This document shows, one piece after another, positions 1 to 13,035 of a stretch of DNA of 64,000 bases. This stretch comes from Anaeromyces robustus (taxonomy: Eukaryota; Neocallimastigomycota; Neocallimastigomycetes; Neocallimastigales; Neocallimastigaceae). The stretch's first letter is position 1. Each line of letters starts with the position of its first letter. The position numbers and the translations under genes were made by a program. The stretch lies in the NCBI GenBank assembly GCA_002104895.1, contig MCFG01000008.1, positions 211,001 through 275,000 on the forward strand. The letters are read 5' to 3'. Under the pieces are notes generated by a model that searched no databases, had not been told where the DNA came from, and worked only from the letters and a program-made list of their open reading frames with translations.

Positions 1-1538
1 CATTGTACATTTTCTAAATCTTCATAGAACCAACCTTCAAATCTTAAAAGTCTATTATTATATTTTGGATCATGTTTATCTTTAACAATATGATCATTCC
101 AAAACATTATTTCACCTTCACGATTTGTATGACCAATATGACCACAAAGTTGTTTTTGATTTGGATCATCAATATCTTCACCATAATTAATTTCACCCAC
201 ATAAACGATAGGATGTGGCATAACAGAATAAGGTTCTCTAGCCATATCAAAAGCCATCCAATAGGTTTCTTTATCACCAAAAACTTTTTGATAAACTACA
301 CGATCTCTTATTCTTCTTTCATTAAATTTACAGGTTTGTAATATACCCAATAATCTTCTAGATTTATCAATAACGACGGTAGAAGATTCCATTTCATGAG
401 AAGAAAGTTCATTATAAAAACGAGAATTCTTTACATAATCACTAGGATCTTTCATCCAATGGTGAAGCCATTCAGAACCACCATGTGGACCTGGATAAAG
501 TGTTCTATCTTTGAAAAAAAGTGCACCTGTTTCTTTATATCCTTCATCTTCGAACCAAAGTGCTGGATCATGAATATACATGGCATCAGCATCAATTAAA
601 ATAACTTCTTTAAAACGAGAAGCTAAAATAGCAAATGGTTTAACTGCCCAACCACTAATAAAGACAATATCATTATTAAAAAATTTTGTTACATCAGTAC
701 AAGTTACCATTTTATAGCTTTCCAAATCTTTTCTGTGTGCTTCACTTAAATCAGATTCACCAACATACATAATTTCAATTGGAAGTTTACTTTTGATTAC
801 ATTTCTTAAAGTATCAACTGTACTTTTTGCAAAACGGTAATGATAAGAACCAGTACAAATAACAATTCCTCTACCTTTATAACTTCTTAAAAGACCAACT
901 GGTGAAGAAAATTTTTCATAAAGCCATGGATATAATTTACTATGAAGCATACCTAAAAGTCTTTTTTCACCGGATAAACTTTCAGGAGCTAAAACAACAT
1001 CACTTAAATTTGGAGTTGAAGCAGTGTAAGGGCCATCACCATAAATTTTTCTCCATAGATGAGTATGAAGTTCTGTACGTTCTCTCAAATCAACAAAATC
1101 ATCAAATACAATATCATATTGTAAATATTTGTATGCAAAAGTATCCATTAACTCTTTTTGCTTATCAGTATTAATAGAAGAATCATTAAGTTTTTTCTCT
1201 AAAAGTTCAGTTTTCTTAATACATTCTTCAAGTTTTGATTTTTGTTCTTCAGCCTCTTCATTATATTCTATCTTATCATTATTATTACTACTAGTATTAT
1301 TAAGATTTGGAGTATCTCCAAAATTATTTTCATTAAGATCCATTTCATAATCATTATTAAACATATTCATATGTTCTCCCTCTTTTGCATCTTTAATATC
1401 TAGAGTATCTTCTATTGCTTGTTCAAAATCATTTCTTTCTTTTGCATAAATTGTATGAATTACCAAAATTGTACCAGTTAACAATACAGTGCCAATGATT
1501 AACATGGCAAGAAATTTTTTTCTTATGAACAACCTCAT
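1..1538 (-). CDS. Mnn1/GT71-type alpha-mannosyltransferase, C-terminus cut by window edge
   Basis: Type II Golgi membrane glycosyltransferase, expected to add mannose from GDP-mannose to secreted or cell-wall glycans in the Golgi lumen. An open frame without introns runs 512 codons from the ATG at 1538 to the window edge. Residues 1-8 are basic, 9-30 form a hydrophobic signal anchor, and about 35-145 form an acidic, Asn-rich stem. The catalytic part starts near 222 (GRGIVICTGSYHYRFA). A DxD metal/sugar-nucleotide motif is visible in VILIDADAMYIHDP, with the two Asp at 316 and 318. Downstream blocks such as GALFFKDRTLYPGPHGGSEW and SSTVVIDK fit the fungal Mnn1/Mnt family. The start is the first ATG and directly precedes the basic-hydrophobic anchor. 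The exact linkage made cannot be told from sequence. The gene is divergent from the next one, with 2.5 kb between. Confidence 0.85.
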   Translation of the reverse strand, partial: MRLFIRKKFLAMLIIGTVLLTGTILVIHTIYAKERNDFEQAIEDTLDIKDAKEGEHMNMFNNDYEMDLNENNFGDTPNLNNTSSNNNDKIEYNEEAEEQKSKLEECIKKTELLEKKLNDSSINTDKQKELMDTFAYKYLQYDIVFDDFVDLRERTELHTHLWRKIYGDGPYTASTPNLSDVVLAPESLSGEKRLLGMLHSKLYPWLYEKFSSPVGLLRSYKGRGIVICTGSYHYRFAKSTVDTLRNVIKSKLPIEIMYVGESDLSEAHRKDLESYKMVTCTDVTKFFNNDIVFISGWAVKPFAILASRFKEVILIDADAMYIHDPALWFEDEGYKETGALFFKDRTLYPGPHGGSEWLHHWMKDPSDYVKNSRFYNELSSHEMESSTVVIDKSRRLLGILQTCKFNERRIRDRVVYQKVFGDKETYWMAFDMAREPYSVMPHPIVYVGEINYGEDIDDPNQKQLCGHIGHTNREGEIMFWNDHIVKDKHDPKYNNRLLRFEGWFYEDLENVQ

Positions 1539-1935
1539 TTTTCTTTTTATATTAATGATTAATAATGAGTATTAAAATAATAAATTTTAGAAAAAAATAT
1601 ACATATATTATACTTTTTAAGATAACTACAGTTTATTTTTATATTCTGTTATATTTGTTTTAAGTACTTTTTTTTTTTTTTAATTTTTTTAACTAATTGG
1701 TTTAAATTTACGAACTATATTATAGAACTCAACTTTTTCTTTATATATATATATATTATTATTATTATTACAACAATAAAAGACCTGCAATTATTTGTAT
1801 TAATATATATTAAATAGTGAATTTTAATTTTTTAAATTATTATTCTCCAATTAGTAACAAATCTTTGACTTTTTTAAGTATTATTTTTTTTTATTTGTTA
1901 TTAAAAAAAATAATTAGATTTATTGTTTTAATTGA

Positions 1936-1975
<40 letters not shown>

Positions 1976-4069
1976 GTGTTTTTATTTTTGAAGATTAATA
2001 TATTTTAGATTATCCACAATAGTAATTTGTTAAAAATTATGTATATATATCTTATTTATTATTTACTTAGGCTTCGTTTTTTTTTTATTATATTACTATT
2101 ATTATTATTATTATTATATATATTTACTCTTCTAAAAGAAAAAAAGTATTAATATATATGATATAATCTTCCTTTTATTCTTTTTTTCTTTATTATAAAT
2201 TATTTTAAAAAAAGAAAAAAAATAATAATTTCTTATTTAATAATAATAATAAGAAAAATTTTATTTTTTATAAAAAGTAATAATAATAATAATAATAAAT
2301 TTGAATAAATAAAAAAAAAAAAAATTAAAAGTGAAAATATTTACTTTTAAAATAGTATATATATATATATATATTAAAAAAAAAACAATTATCCAAAAGA
2401 ATAATAATTAACAATAATAATAACAATAATAACAATAATAATAAATAACTAAATATAAATGTATGTGTATAATATTAAAAAAAAAATTTTTTTTTAATTA
2501 TACGAAAAATCATTTTAATGGGTCACAATCATTTTTTATATTAAATTTTTATATTAATTAAGATTTTTAATAAGACTATTTAAAATTATGATTTAATGGA
2601 AAGATTTTTTTTTTTATTTTTTTATATTTTTTTTTACTTTATTATTGTATAATAATTATATAAAATATTAATATTAATATTAATATTAATAATATTTATT
2701 GTATATTTAATACACCTTTATCATAATTCTTATTTTTGATACCTTTATCATAATTATTATTTTTGTTTTTAGTATTTAATTTTTATTCTTTACTTTTTTT
2801 TTTACGTTTTTAAATATAAATAAATATGTTAAAAAAAGAGAAAAAAGAAAAAAATAATATTAAATATAATATATAAATATTTAAATGTTAAAAAATATAT
2901 TTTTCTTTTTTTATTATATTTCTTTTAAAATTATAAAGATATAAATTTCTCAAAATTGTTTTCTAGTTTAGGTCTTTTAAAATATTATGTATATGTAAAT
3001 TGTAAGATATAAATATTATTACATATAGCATTAGTATTTTACTGGTTTTTTATTTTTTTTTTGTATTATTTTTTTTCATTATGTGTTTTTTTTTTTTATA
3101 TGATTCATGTATTTTAATATTAAAATTCAATAAAAGTGACGTACAAATTGTGTGCCATAAAAAAAAATATAGCATTAGTCTAGGTAAAAAAAAACGAATG
3201 TATTATAGAAAAAAAAATTATATGGATTTAAATATATAAAATAATTTAATAATAAATTGTTATATTAATTAATGTTTTAATATAAAACATATTTATATTC
3301 GTCTTAGTATGGGAATATAATAATGTACGTTTAGTTAGGTATCATTCCATTACTTATTATTATTAATATTATTGTGTTTTTTATTATACATTTCTGTGGA
3401 GAAATTTTATCGTAATCATCATTTTTTAATTTATTTATTTATTTATTTAATTATTTATTTTAATAATATATATATAATTAATTAATTATTAACTAAAAAT
3501 TAGTTTACTAACAAAAAAAATTATAATCATTAATTAAAAATATATATTTTACTATTATTTTCTTTTTTTTTTTTTTAATAAATTAATAATATAGTAGAAT
3601 TAATAAAATTATAAAATTATCAAGTTGTAAAGGAAAAAAATAATAGCATTAATATTAATAATGATAGTTATTGTTATTATAGAATTATAATTAAAATTTT
3701 ATATACCTACAAAAAAGTATTTTCTTTTTTTTTTATATACATGAATTATACTTTCAATAATTTTATATATTATATATTATATATATGTTATTATATTTTA
3801 ATATATTGAAAATTTATATTACATAAATTGAAATATTTGAGAATGATTGGATATATATTAATATATTTTATAATAAAATCAAAATTATAAATAATAAATA
3901 AATGAATAAATAAATAAATTAAATAAATAATTAAAAATATTTAAATAGAAAGTTAAATAAATAATTACATTTAAAAAAAACATAAATTAATTTTTTTTAT
4001 TATAATATTTTTTTAAACTTGCTTTTAACTTGAAAGAATAATAAAAAAAAAAAAAAAAAAAAAAAAAAA
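1539..4069. other. Intergenic spacer between divergent genes
   Basis: No gene recognised. The spacer holds A/T homopolymers, an (ATT)n run at 1939-1975, short AT repeats and the retroposon-like element at 3023-3179. It must contain both promoters of the flanking divergent genes, but no specific element can be named. Confidence 0.6.
3023..3179 (+). mobile_element. SINE-sized retroposon-like insertion with 13-bp target duplication
   Basis: An exact 13-bp direct repeat, ATATAGCATTAGT, lies at 3023-3035 and 3167-3179. The enclosed 131 bp is T-rich at its start, carries AATAAA at 3129-3134 and ends in a run of nine A about 25 bases later. This is the arrangement left when a polyadenylated RNA is reverse-transcribed into a new site. 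A diverged copy at about 30428-30566 starts and ends at the same places. No ORF is present, so a non-autonomous element (SINE or retroposed 3' end) is inferred. Confidence 0.6.
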
Positions 4070-6818
4070 ATGAATATAGACCTTGAAGAAAATGTTGATA
4101 TTGAAGATCTTCATATTGAAGAATCTAATAGAAAAGAACAAGAAATTGGAACTGTTGAAATTAATTCAGTTGTTTTAAATAATGTTAAAAATGACAATGA
4201 AAAAGTTACAGATGATAAGTTTACAACTCAGCATTTCTTACCAGGAAATGCTACTATTTATATAAGAAGCTGGGGTTGTTCTCATAATAATGTAAAATAA
4301 ATTCTTCAAAAATATCTTATTTTTAGTTATTTTTATTTTAAATTAAATTTATTAAATAAAAATAACTAAAAATAGTATTTATTATAAAAACATTTCATTT
4401 TTATATTATTAATATTTTTTTTATTAATTGATATTATTTAACTTTTTGGAAATTAAATAAAAATAAAATTATGAAATTAATATTAATTCTTTATTTTTAA
4501 TTATGTAATTGTATATATATCTATTAATTATATAAGTCTGATTCTGAATATATGGCTGGTTTATTAAAGGAAAGAGGTTATAAAATTATTTTTGAATCAT
4601 TAAAAAAATATGAAGCCGATTTATGGTTACTTAATTCATGTACTGTAAAAAATCCAAGTGAACAAACATTTGTTAATGAAATTGAAAATGCAAAAAAACA
4701 TAATATTTTAGTAGTTTTAGCTGGTTGTGTACCACAAGCTAGTCAAAAGGATAAAAGATGGAAGCCATACAGTGTTATTGGAGTAAATATAATATATATT
4801 TTATACTTTTCATAAAAATAATATATAATTAGATAATAATATTTTTTTTATTAAATTATATTATTATTGTTAAAGTAATTTTATTATTTAACAATATTTG
4901 AATATATTAATAATATTTCGATTTAAAAGTTGTATAAATATTAATCTTTTTTTTTTTTTTTTTTTTTTTTTTACTTGAAATGAATTTATAATATTTTTAT
5001 TTTTAATCAAAGGTTCAACAAATTGATAGAGTTGTTGAAGTTGTTGAAGAAACATTAAAAGGTAATACTGTAAGATATATGAGAGAAAAAAAGAGATTAA
5101 GACAAAAATTAGGTGGAGCTAATTTAGAATTACCAAAAATCAGAAAGAATCCTTTAATTGAAATTATTCCAATTAGTACGGGGTAAATATTTTAATATAT
5201 ATATATGTAATTTTGATTATTAAAAAGTAAAATAAATATTAAATTAATAATTCATGTTAATTCTTATATAATAATAAATAAATATTAAATTAATAATTCA
5301 TGTTAATTCTTATATAATAATAAATAAATATTAAATTAATAATTCATGTTAATTCTTATATAATAATAAATAAATATTAAATTAATAATTCATGTTAATT
5401 CTTATATAATAATAAATAAATATTAAATTAATAATTAATGCTAATTATTATATTATATTAACTTACATTTTAAATTTTTATATCTTAATAAATATATTCA
5501 ATTATATTTTATTAATATTACTTTTTTATATAAATAATATTGGGAATTAATAACAATTATTAAAAAAAAAAATAGTTGTTTAAATGAATGTACTTATTGT
5601 AAAACTAAAGCTGCTCGTGGTGGATTAGGTTCATATCCAATTGAAATGATTGTAGAAAGAGTCAAATCAATTTTAAAACAAGGTGTTGTTGAAATTTGGA
5701 TTACTTCAGAAGATGTTGGTGCCTATGGTATTGATATTGGCGTTACAATTGTTGATTTATTATGGGAAGTTGTTAAAGCTATAGAAGAAAATCATCCATA
5801 TGCTAGATTAAGAGTCGGTATGACTAATCCTCCATATATGTTAGAACATGTTGAAGAAATTGCAAAGATTTTATCACATCCAAGAGTATATAGTTTCATT
5901 CATATTCCAGTTCAAAGTGGTTCCGATAGTGTTTTAGATGCTATGAAAAGAAAATATACTATTGCTGAATTTAAAAAGGTTGTTAATGGCTTAACTGAAG
6001 GTACTAAAGATATTGGTGGTATTACTATTGCTACTGATATTATTTGTGGTTTCCCAACAGAAACTGAAGAAGATTTTGAAAAAACAATGGATTTAATGAG
6101 AGAATTTCGTTTTCCTGTTACTCACATTAGTCAATTCTATCCAAGACCTGGTACTCCTGCTGCAAAAATGACAAGAATTCCAACAGGTATTGTTAAGAAT
6201 CGTAGTAGAAAGATTACATCTTTCTTTGAATCCTATGAAGCTTATGGAGATGAAATTATTGGTACTGAACAAGAAATTTTAGTAACAGAAGTTAATAGTG
6301 GTTCTGGTGATTTATATGTTGGTCATAATCGTTATTATAATCAAGTTTTAGTTCCAAGAGCTAAGAATTTACTTGGTAAATTATGTCGTGTTAAAATTAC
6401 TAAAAAGGGTAAATATTTCTTAATGGGTGAAGTATTAGAAGTTTTAAAATTTGAAGGTTATGATAATGAAGAAGTTACTGAAGAAGAAGTAGGTAATAAG
6501 AAACGTCTTGTACCAAAATTTGTACGTAAGAAGAGAAATATCATTAGTATTAAAAATCTAGAAGAAGATGATGAAAAATATAATAATGAAGCTAATAATG
6601 ATAGTAATAATGATGACAATTCAAATTTAGATAATGAAATACATATTTCATTAGAAGAATCTTTAAATAATTTCCATTTCCCAAAAACTAATCTTGAAGA
6701 TGTATGTTGTGGTGGTAATGGTGAAACTTGTGATTGTCATAAGAATAAAGTAACTACATTAGATAAAAATACAAATAGAGTATTAATCAATATGAATGAT
6801 GATGATGATTTGTTTTAA
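4070..6818 (+). CDS. CDKAL1: tRNA-t6A37 methylthiotransferase (CDKAL1 family)
   Basis: Radical-SAM enzyme that adds a methylthio group to t6A37 of tRNAs reading ANN codons. There are four exons: 4070-4291, 4537-4782, 5013-5182 and 5576-6818, all GT-AG, giving 626 residues. The N-terminal UPF0004 domain shows the three cluster-binding Cys at 70 (SWGCSHNN), 109 (LNSCTVKNP) and 138 (LAGCVPQ). The radical-SAM CxxxCxxC is at 214/218/221 (GCLNECTYC); its preceding Gly codon is split by intron 3. Conserved blocks follow ([54 protein letters not shown]), then a TRAM domain and an acidic Asn-rich tail ending with a Cys cluster at 590-600. Animal CDKAL1 has a C-terminal membrane anchor; none is seen here. 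The start follows a run of 28 A. Length and motif order match the family very well. Confidence 0.96.
5231..5440. repeat. 46-bp tandem repeat, about 4.5 copies, inside CDKAL1 intron 3
   Basis: The unit contains ATTAAATTAATAATTCATG and TTAATTCTTATATAATA and recurs exactly every 46 bases (AATATT at 5235, 5281, 5327 and onward). The first copies are nearly identical and the last is diverged, which suggests recent tandem duplication. The array is not in coding sequence. Confidence 0.9.
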
Positions 6819-7692
6819 TTTTTAAATTTTTAAATTTTTAAATTTTTAAATTTTTATTTTTCTTTATCGTTATTATTTTAATCAATATTATTATCAAAGA
6901 AAATTTTTTTAATTTATATATATATATTTTTTTTTTTTAATTTTTTTTTTTAAATAATCCTGTTATAATAATTTTTTAGCATTTAATCTTATTTTTATAT
7001 CATACATTCATATTTTTTTTTTTTTTTTAAAAAAAATTATTTAATTGTAATAATTAATATCATTATAATCAGTAACATAAAATAATCTAATCACTACTGA
7101 TTAAATAATATAAAATTATATTATTAAATAAAAAGAAAAATAAAATAAATAAAAAATAAATAATATAATATAAAATAAAATAAAATAGAATAGAATAAAA
7201 ATGAATAAACAAATATTATATAAAACCTTTTTTTTTTTTTTTTTTTATTTTTATTTTTTATTTTTATTTTTATTTTTATTTTTATTTTTTTATTATAAGA
7301 TTTAATTAATTATATATAAATAATTATATATGAAATGAAATTTAAAAAAGAATAAAAAAAAAATATATAATAATTTTAAGATATATATTAAAGAAAAAAG
7401 AATTATATAATAATTATTTTAAATTAATATTATAAAAAGATTTCGATATCATAATGAAATAAATAATTGTCTTATATAAATAGTGTTCCCATATAATGAT
7501 TTAGTATTTTTATATTATTCGATTAAAAAAAAAAAAATAATAATAATTAAAAATAATAATAATAATAATAATAAAACTGAATTTTATTATTATTTTCGTT
7601 TTTCGTTTTTTTTTTTTTTTTTTTATAAAAATTATGATTTTATAAATGAATAATGATTATTTTATATTATTAATGTATCTATAATATTTTCA
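6819..7692. other. Spacer between convergent CDKAL1 and POM152
   Basis: It begins with five copies of an 8-9 bp TTTTTAAA-type repeat directly after the CDKAL1 stop (6820-6856) and has a (TTTTTA)n run at 7246-7290. The rest is homopolymers and AT repeats. Both genes end here, so it must contain two 3' ends. No gene is seen. Confidence 0.6.
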
Positions 7693-8165
7693 TTAATTTT
7701 TAATTTCTTCTTCTGGTTTCTCCTCAGTTTTTTCATTTGATTCTTTTTCTTCAGATGTCTTATCTTCAGATTGATTTGAATAAGATTGACGATGTCCACA
7801 ATATTTATCTGAAATAGATGAAACCATATATAAACCTTCTTCAGAAGATTCAAAAGTATACCTAATTTTTTATTAATATATAGATATATTAATAAAAATT
7901 TTTTTAGCTTTATGATTTATAGAATAATAATAATAATACAAATAATATACTAATATCAAATAACAAATAACAACAACAACAATAATAATAACAATAATTA
8001 TAATGATAATGATAATAATTGAAACTTACTTGTAATCATTAATACCAACAATAGAAACTTGCTTTTCAGATTTGATATCTTGTGGTGATAATTTACTAAT
8101 ATCAGATGGTTTATGAATACCAACATTTAATATTTTGTGTGAATACTGTTTATTAATTATTGATG

Positions 8166-8197
<32 letters not shown>

Positions 8198-11100
8198 AAA
8201 ATAAAATAAAACAAAAATTATAACAATATAAATTAATAATTTAATAATTATAATAACATTAATAATTATAATAAAAATAATAATATATGTTTTAATAATA
8301 ATAATAATAATAACTTACAGTGAAATCAAATGGTGGTACACCAGTAAATTCAACTCTAATTTTACCCAAATCACCTTCATCTTCTCTTAATTCTTCAATA
8401 ATATCATAACCATCATTAATTTTAGCCGTTGGCCAACTGTGAACTACATGAGATAAACCAACTGGTTTTGAACAACATCCCATAACATTACAAGCTCTTG
8501 TAATAGTAACTACACCTGGTTCACCTGTACGTAATTTTAATTGATTGTCAGTACTAGTTACTGGAACTTCCTCTCCGTCATTAAGTGAATAATAAACTAA
8601 TATTAATATAATTAATAAAATTTAAATAATTATTAATATAATTGTAACTTTTCTTTAATAGATTTAACATATATATATATATATATAAAGAGAAAGAGAA
8701 TATTTAATCATTCAAAAAAAAAAAAAAAAAAAAAAAATTACCTTTAAATGGTCCAATACCAGAAAGAGTGTAATAAAGCATATCACCTACACAAACTTCT
8801 GGGGCACTAGTTGACCAAATCTTAGCAACATCGGAAACTTCAACAAAGGCACCACGATCATTACTTTCTTCTTCTTCATAAGAACATCCTGATCCATCTT
8901 GAACATTACGAATATAAAAAGTATAAATACCCACATCTTTTATATAATCTTCAATGGAGAATTTATAGGTATTCGTATTAATATCCTTAATTTCAAATGT
9001 ATCATGTTTACCATTATAACGATAAGAGAATTTAACTGTGAATGGTGTTTCACCTTGTAAAGCAATTTCTAAATTACTTGTATTATCACCAACACATTGG
9101 AATAATTTTTTATTGGTAATAAAGGTAGCTCTTGGTTTACTTTTAACTTCTTGATGAACAACTTCATTAATTTTAGATGGTTTGCTGTAGTTAGCATCAG
9201 CAATAGATATAATTTTTACAACATATTTTCCTTTGACAGCTTTAGAATATAATGATAATCTTGAATCGTATTGTGATAATGTTTCAGTATAAACAGATTC
9301 TTTTCCTTTTTCATCTGTAACTGAATATTTAACAATAAATGGTGGTTTACCGGTCATTTTAACAGCTAATGAATCAGCTTCACTTTCACAAATAGTATTA
9401 CGAGTTAAAATGCATGATTTTTCATTTTCACAAACTTTAGTTACTTCATCTTCAACAATTTCAATTGTTGGTCTTAAAATTCCTCTAACTATTAAGATAA
9501 TTTTATTAAATTATATTATTAAAAAATATTATGAAAAAATATTTTAAAATATAATAATATAATAATATAATAATAAATAATAAATAATAAATAATTAATA
9601 TAATAAATGAAAATAATTAATAATTAATAATTAATAATTAATAATTAATAATTAATAATTAATAAATAACTTAATTTAGAAATTAAAATATATATAATAT
9701 TAATCATAGGTATATACCTTCAAATTGTTTTGGATTTTCAACTACACCAGGACAATATTTATCATGTATACCCTTTAATTCATAAACACCTGGCTTATAA
9801 ACCTTTAATAAAGCATTTTGATTCCAAATGGATTTATCAATAATTAACTTATCTTCATTAATTAATGTATAATTTAAATCAAATGGTGGCTTTCCTTCAA
9901 GTCTAACAGGTAAGTAAACACCATTTGGATCATCTAATGTTATATATTGTCTTCTACTTTCATCAGTTTCACCTGCAAAATAGGCCTTTGGAGTATGTCC
10001 AAATACTTCAATAATAACTGGAGAAGAATGTTGAATATCCTTAATACAACCATTTGCATCAACAATACTATTAAGTTCATATGAATAACTTCCAGACTGA
10101 TCAAATTTTTCGGTTACTAAATTATAATCAAATGATGAAATATTACTTATAGTTTTTGATGTTCTTACTCTTCCATATAAAATATCATACTTATAATTAT
10201 TAAATTAATTTTATTGTTTATTAAAATTAATGAAATAAAATTAAAACAATTAATAAAATATATTAATAATAATTATTTAATAAATAAATATTGTATATAA
10301 TATATATTAAAATAAAATAAAATAAAATAAAAATTTACAGTTAATGACCATGGTCCTGTACCACTAAGTTTGATTGGTAATGTAACAGTTTCACCAACTA
10401 AAATATATATATTTATATTATTATCAAATATTAAAATTATTAAATATTGCTTTTTTTTTTTAAAATATATATATATATATATAATATCAATAAATTATGT
10501 AATATAACATACCACAAGAATATATTTTATCAGTATTTAAGAAAATTGCATCGCTTGGTGGATGAACTGGAAAACTAGTTTCTGTAATATTGACTGGAAC
10601 ATTAGAATAGTTAACATCATTTAGAGAAAGGAAGTTATAAGTATATTTTCCAGGAATTTTTGGAGTTCCATTAAAAATAAAACGTGATTGATTACTAACA
10701 ATATTTTCTACTTTTGATTCACCAGTATTTTCATTGGTATAACTATATTTTAATTTAAATGGTGGTTCACCAACAAATGTAACATTAAATCTCATACCAA
10801 TTGGATCTGGACAAGATTCATAAATTGGTTCTTTAGTAATTTCAACTTCTGGTGGGTAAATTAATTGTACAAGAGAATCAGATGGTAACATAATTTCACC
10901 TTTACAATAAGCATCAGTAACACTTAAAAGTTTCAAAATACCTGGTTTATCAATACTAATAATATAATTATTCTGTTCAATATTATCAATAACTACTTTA
11001 TTCTTTTCAATAAGTTCTGGTAAAACTTCAGTCATATTTTCTAAAAAGGCATAAGTAATAGTCCATGGTCCAGTTCCTTCTAAAATAACTTTAACTTTAG

Positions 11101-11711
11101 CCTTTTGATTTAACAATAAATTCGTATCTTTGGATTCTAACTTAGCAGTTGGTTTTGGTCTAACATTAATTAATGTACTAATATCTTGTGCATTGTTTGC
11201 TGAAACTTCATATCCTGGTGTTTTATTAAGAGTAAGTTTATTATTTGTATACCAAACTGTATTATTTAAACTATCCATCACAGTTGCAATCTAATTTGTT
11301 TTATATGATTATATTGGATATTTATATATATATATGGTATAAAGAATGTATTGAATATAATTAATTATATATTTATGTATGTAAATAAAAAGCAAAAGTT
11401 AAAAAAAAAAAAGTTAATGATGTATTATTACACATATTAAAAAAAAAATATTAAACATATATATACTTTAAAGAGATATGATCCAGGAATTGGAAAATCT
11501 AGATGAATTGAATCTCTGATTTCAGTATGTTTTTGATAATTATTTTCTTTGTCTGCTGTACCTGATTGGAACATATTTAAAATTGCATCTTCATTACTTT
11601 TTTATAATTATTTATCCATTTATATATTTTGTTTTATTTTTTCATTATACATATATGAAATATTGTAAATTAATAATATTTTTTATAATAATGGAATAAT
11701 GAAATTTAATA

Positions 11712-11748
<37 letters not shown>

Positions 11749-12834
11749 GTTATAATACTATTAAAGAATAAAAAAAAAAAAAACTTACTTGACTTTCTTA
11801 GTATAGTAAACATTTAATGGACCATATCCTGTAGCTAAAAAATTGATATCATAAGAATCTTCAACACATACTTCAACAAAACTTTCGGTTAAAACGGCTT
11901 GTGGACATTTAATAATATAGGCATCTTTTGAATTTTTTATATCAATTTTTCCTTCTCCATAAATTTCATCTGAAACACTTATTAAACTAACTTTTCCTGG
12001 TGTATCAATTGGCAATAAATGACGACGAACTTTTGGTTTATCATCAATATTTATTTTTTCATTTGTTACTGAAAATTCATATTCTTTAATTGATGTCTTG
12101 TTAGAATTAAAATTTGTAAATTCATATTTTATTTTATATGGAGGAACACCTTTAATTAATAAAGGAACTTCAATTTTTGTATTATATTCTGATATGCAAA
12201 ATGCATCTCCATTTGGATTAAAAACACCACGAGCATATGGAACAAAATGTATGTAGTGACTACCTATTAATTTAATAATAATATTAAATTATTAATTAAA
12301 AAAAAAAAAAAAAAGAAAGAAAGAAAAAATAGAATATATTTACCTAAATTTTCACTATGATCAATCTTTATACTTTCTTTTTCTTGTGTGATCACTACTG
12401 GTGCATCGCCTTTATCACCTTTTAATACTGTTAATGAATATGGTTCGCCATGTAACTTAAAATTGTTCAAATAATATAAATATATATTATTAAAATTTAT
12501 AATTTTTAAATTTAAAAAATATATATATAATTTTTACTTACAAATTTTGTTACTTCAAATATACCAATATTCCAAAATACAGATAAAATTGAAAATACTA
12601 AAATTGCTAAAAATCTAAATTGTAATCTTTCTACTTGGAAGAACCATAAAGATACTGTATATATATAGTATATAGATTTAATAATAAAATTTTCATAAAT
12701 ATAATTTTATTTTTCAATACTTTTTAAAATAAAACTTACAAAAGAAACAAATATATATTATACACCAATGAAGTAAAGTTGTTGATGAATATCCTGAATT
12801 ACTTTCAAAGAAATAACCATAAATATCATATACC

Positions 12835-12869
<35 letters not shown>

Positions 12870-13035
12870 CAAAATGATTATATTAATATTTTTGTACCTT
12901 TTTTTTTTCATTTATAAACTATTATATATTTATTTATTTGTTTATGTAAATAAATAAAAATATATATATAACCTGTTTTGCAACAATTCCAACAGCAACG
13001 GCAGCAACAAGCTTACGTTGACTTATTGCATCCAT
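7693..13035 (-). CDS. POM152: Nuclear pore membrane glycoprotein POM152
   Basis: Fungal integral pore-membrane nucleoporin that forms the lumenal ring of the nuclear pore. Thirteen exons were placed, in transcript order: 13035-12973, 12833-12740, 12654-12542, 12455-12344, 12263-11789, 11596-11467, 11290-10513, about 10397-10341, 10189-9718, 9488-8742, 8596-8319, 8145-8030 and 7861-7693. All introns are GT-AG and frames agree; the exon 8 boundary is good to about 2 bases. The product is about 1201 residues (yeast Pom152 is 1337). Three hydrophobic segments lie in the first 90 residues, encoded by exons 1-3. The lumenal part then repeats an Ig-like motif G-x-x-P-(F/W/Y/L)-x4-(Y/F) about ten times, for example GVPPYKIKY, GTGPWTITY, GEPPFKLKY, GKPPFIVKY and GVPPFDFTY. 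The tail is Glu/Lys-rich and short. First ATG used. Confidence 0.93.
9614..9665. repeat. (TAATTAA)n heptamer run in POM152 intron 9
   Basis: Seven-base unit repeated about seven times between exons 9 and 10 of POM152. Simple repeat, no coding content. Confidence 0.85.

Noticed and set aside
1-1350. Plus-strand frames at 72-341, 396-599, 902-1174 and 1129-1350
   Set aside because: They overlap the long minus-strand mannosyltransferase frame and show no family motif.
5231-5440. CRISPR-like array
   Set aside because: Units are directly adjacent with no unique spacers, inside a eukaryotic intron.
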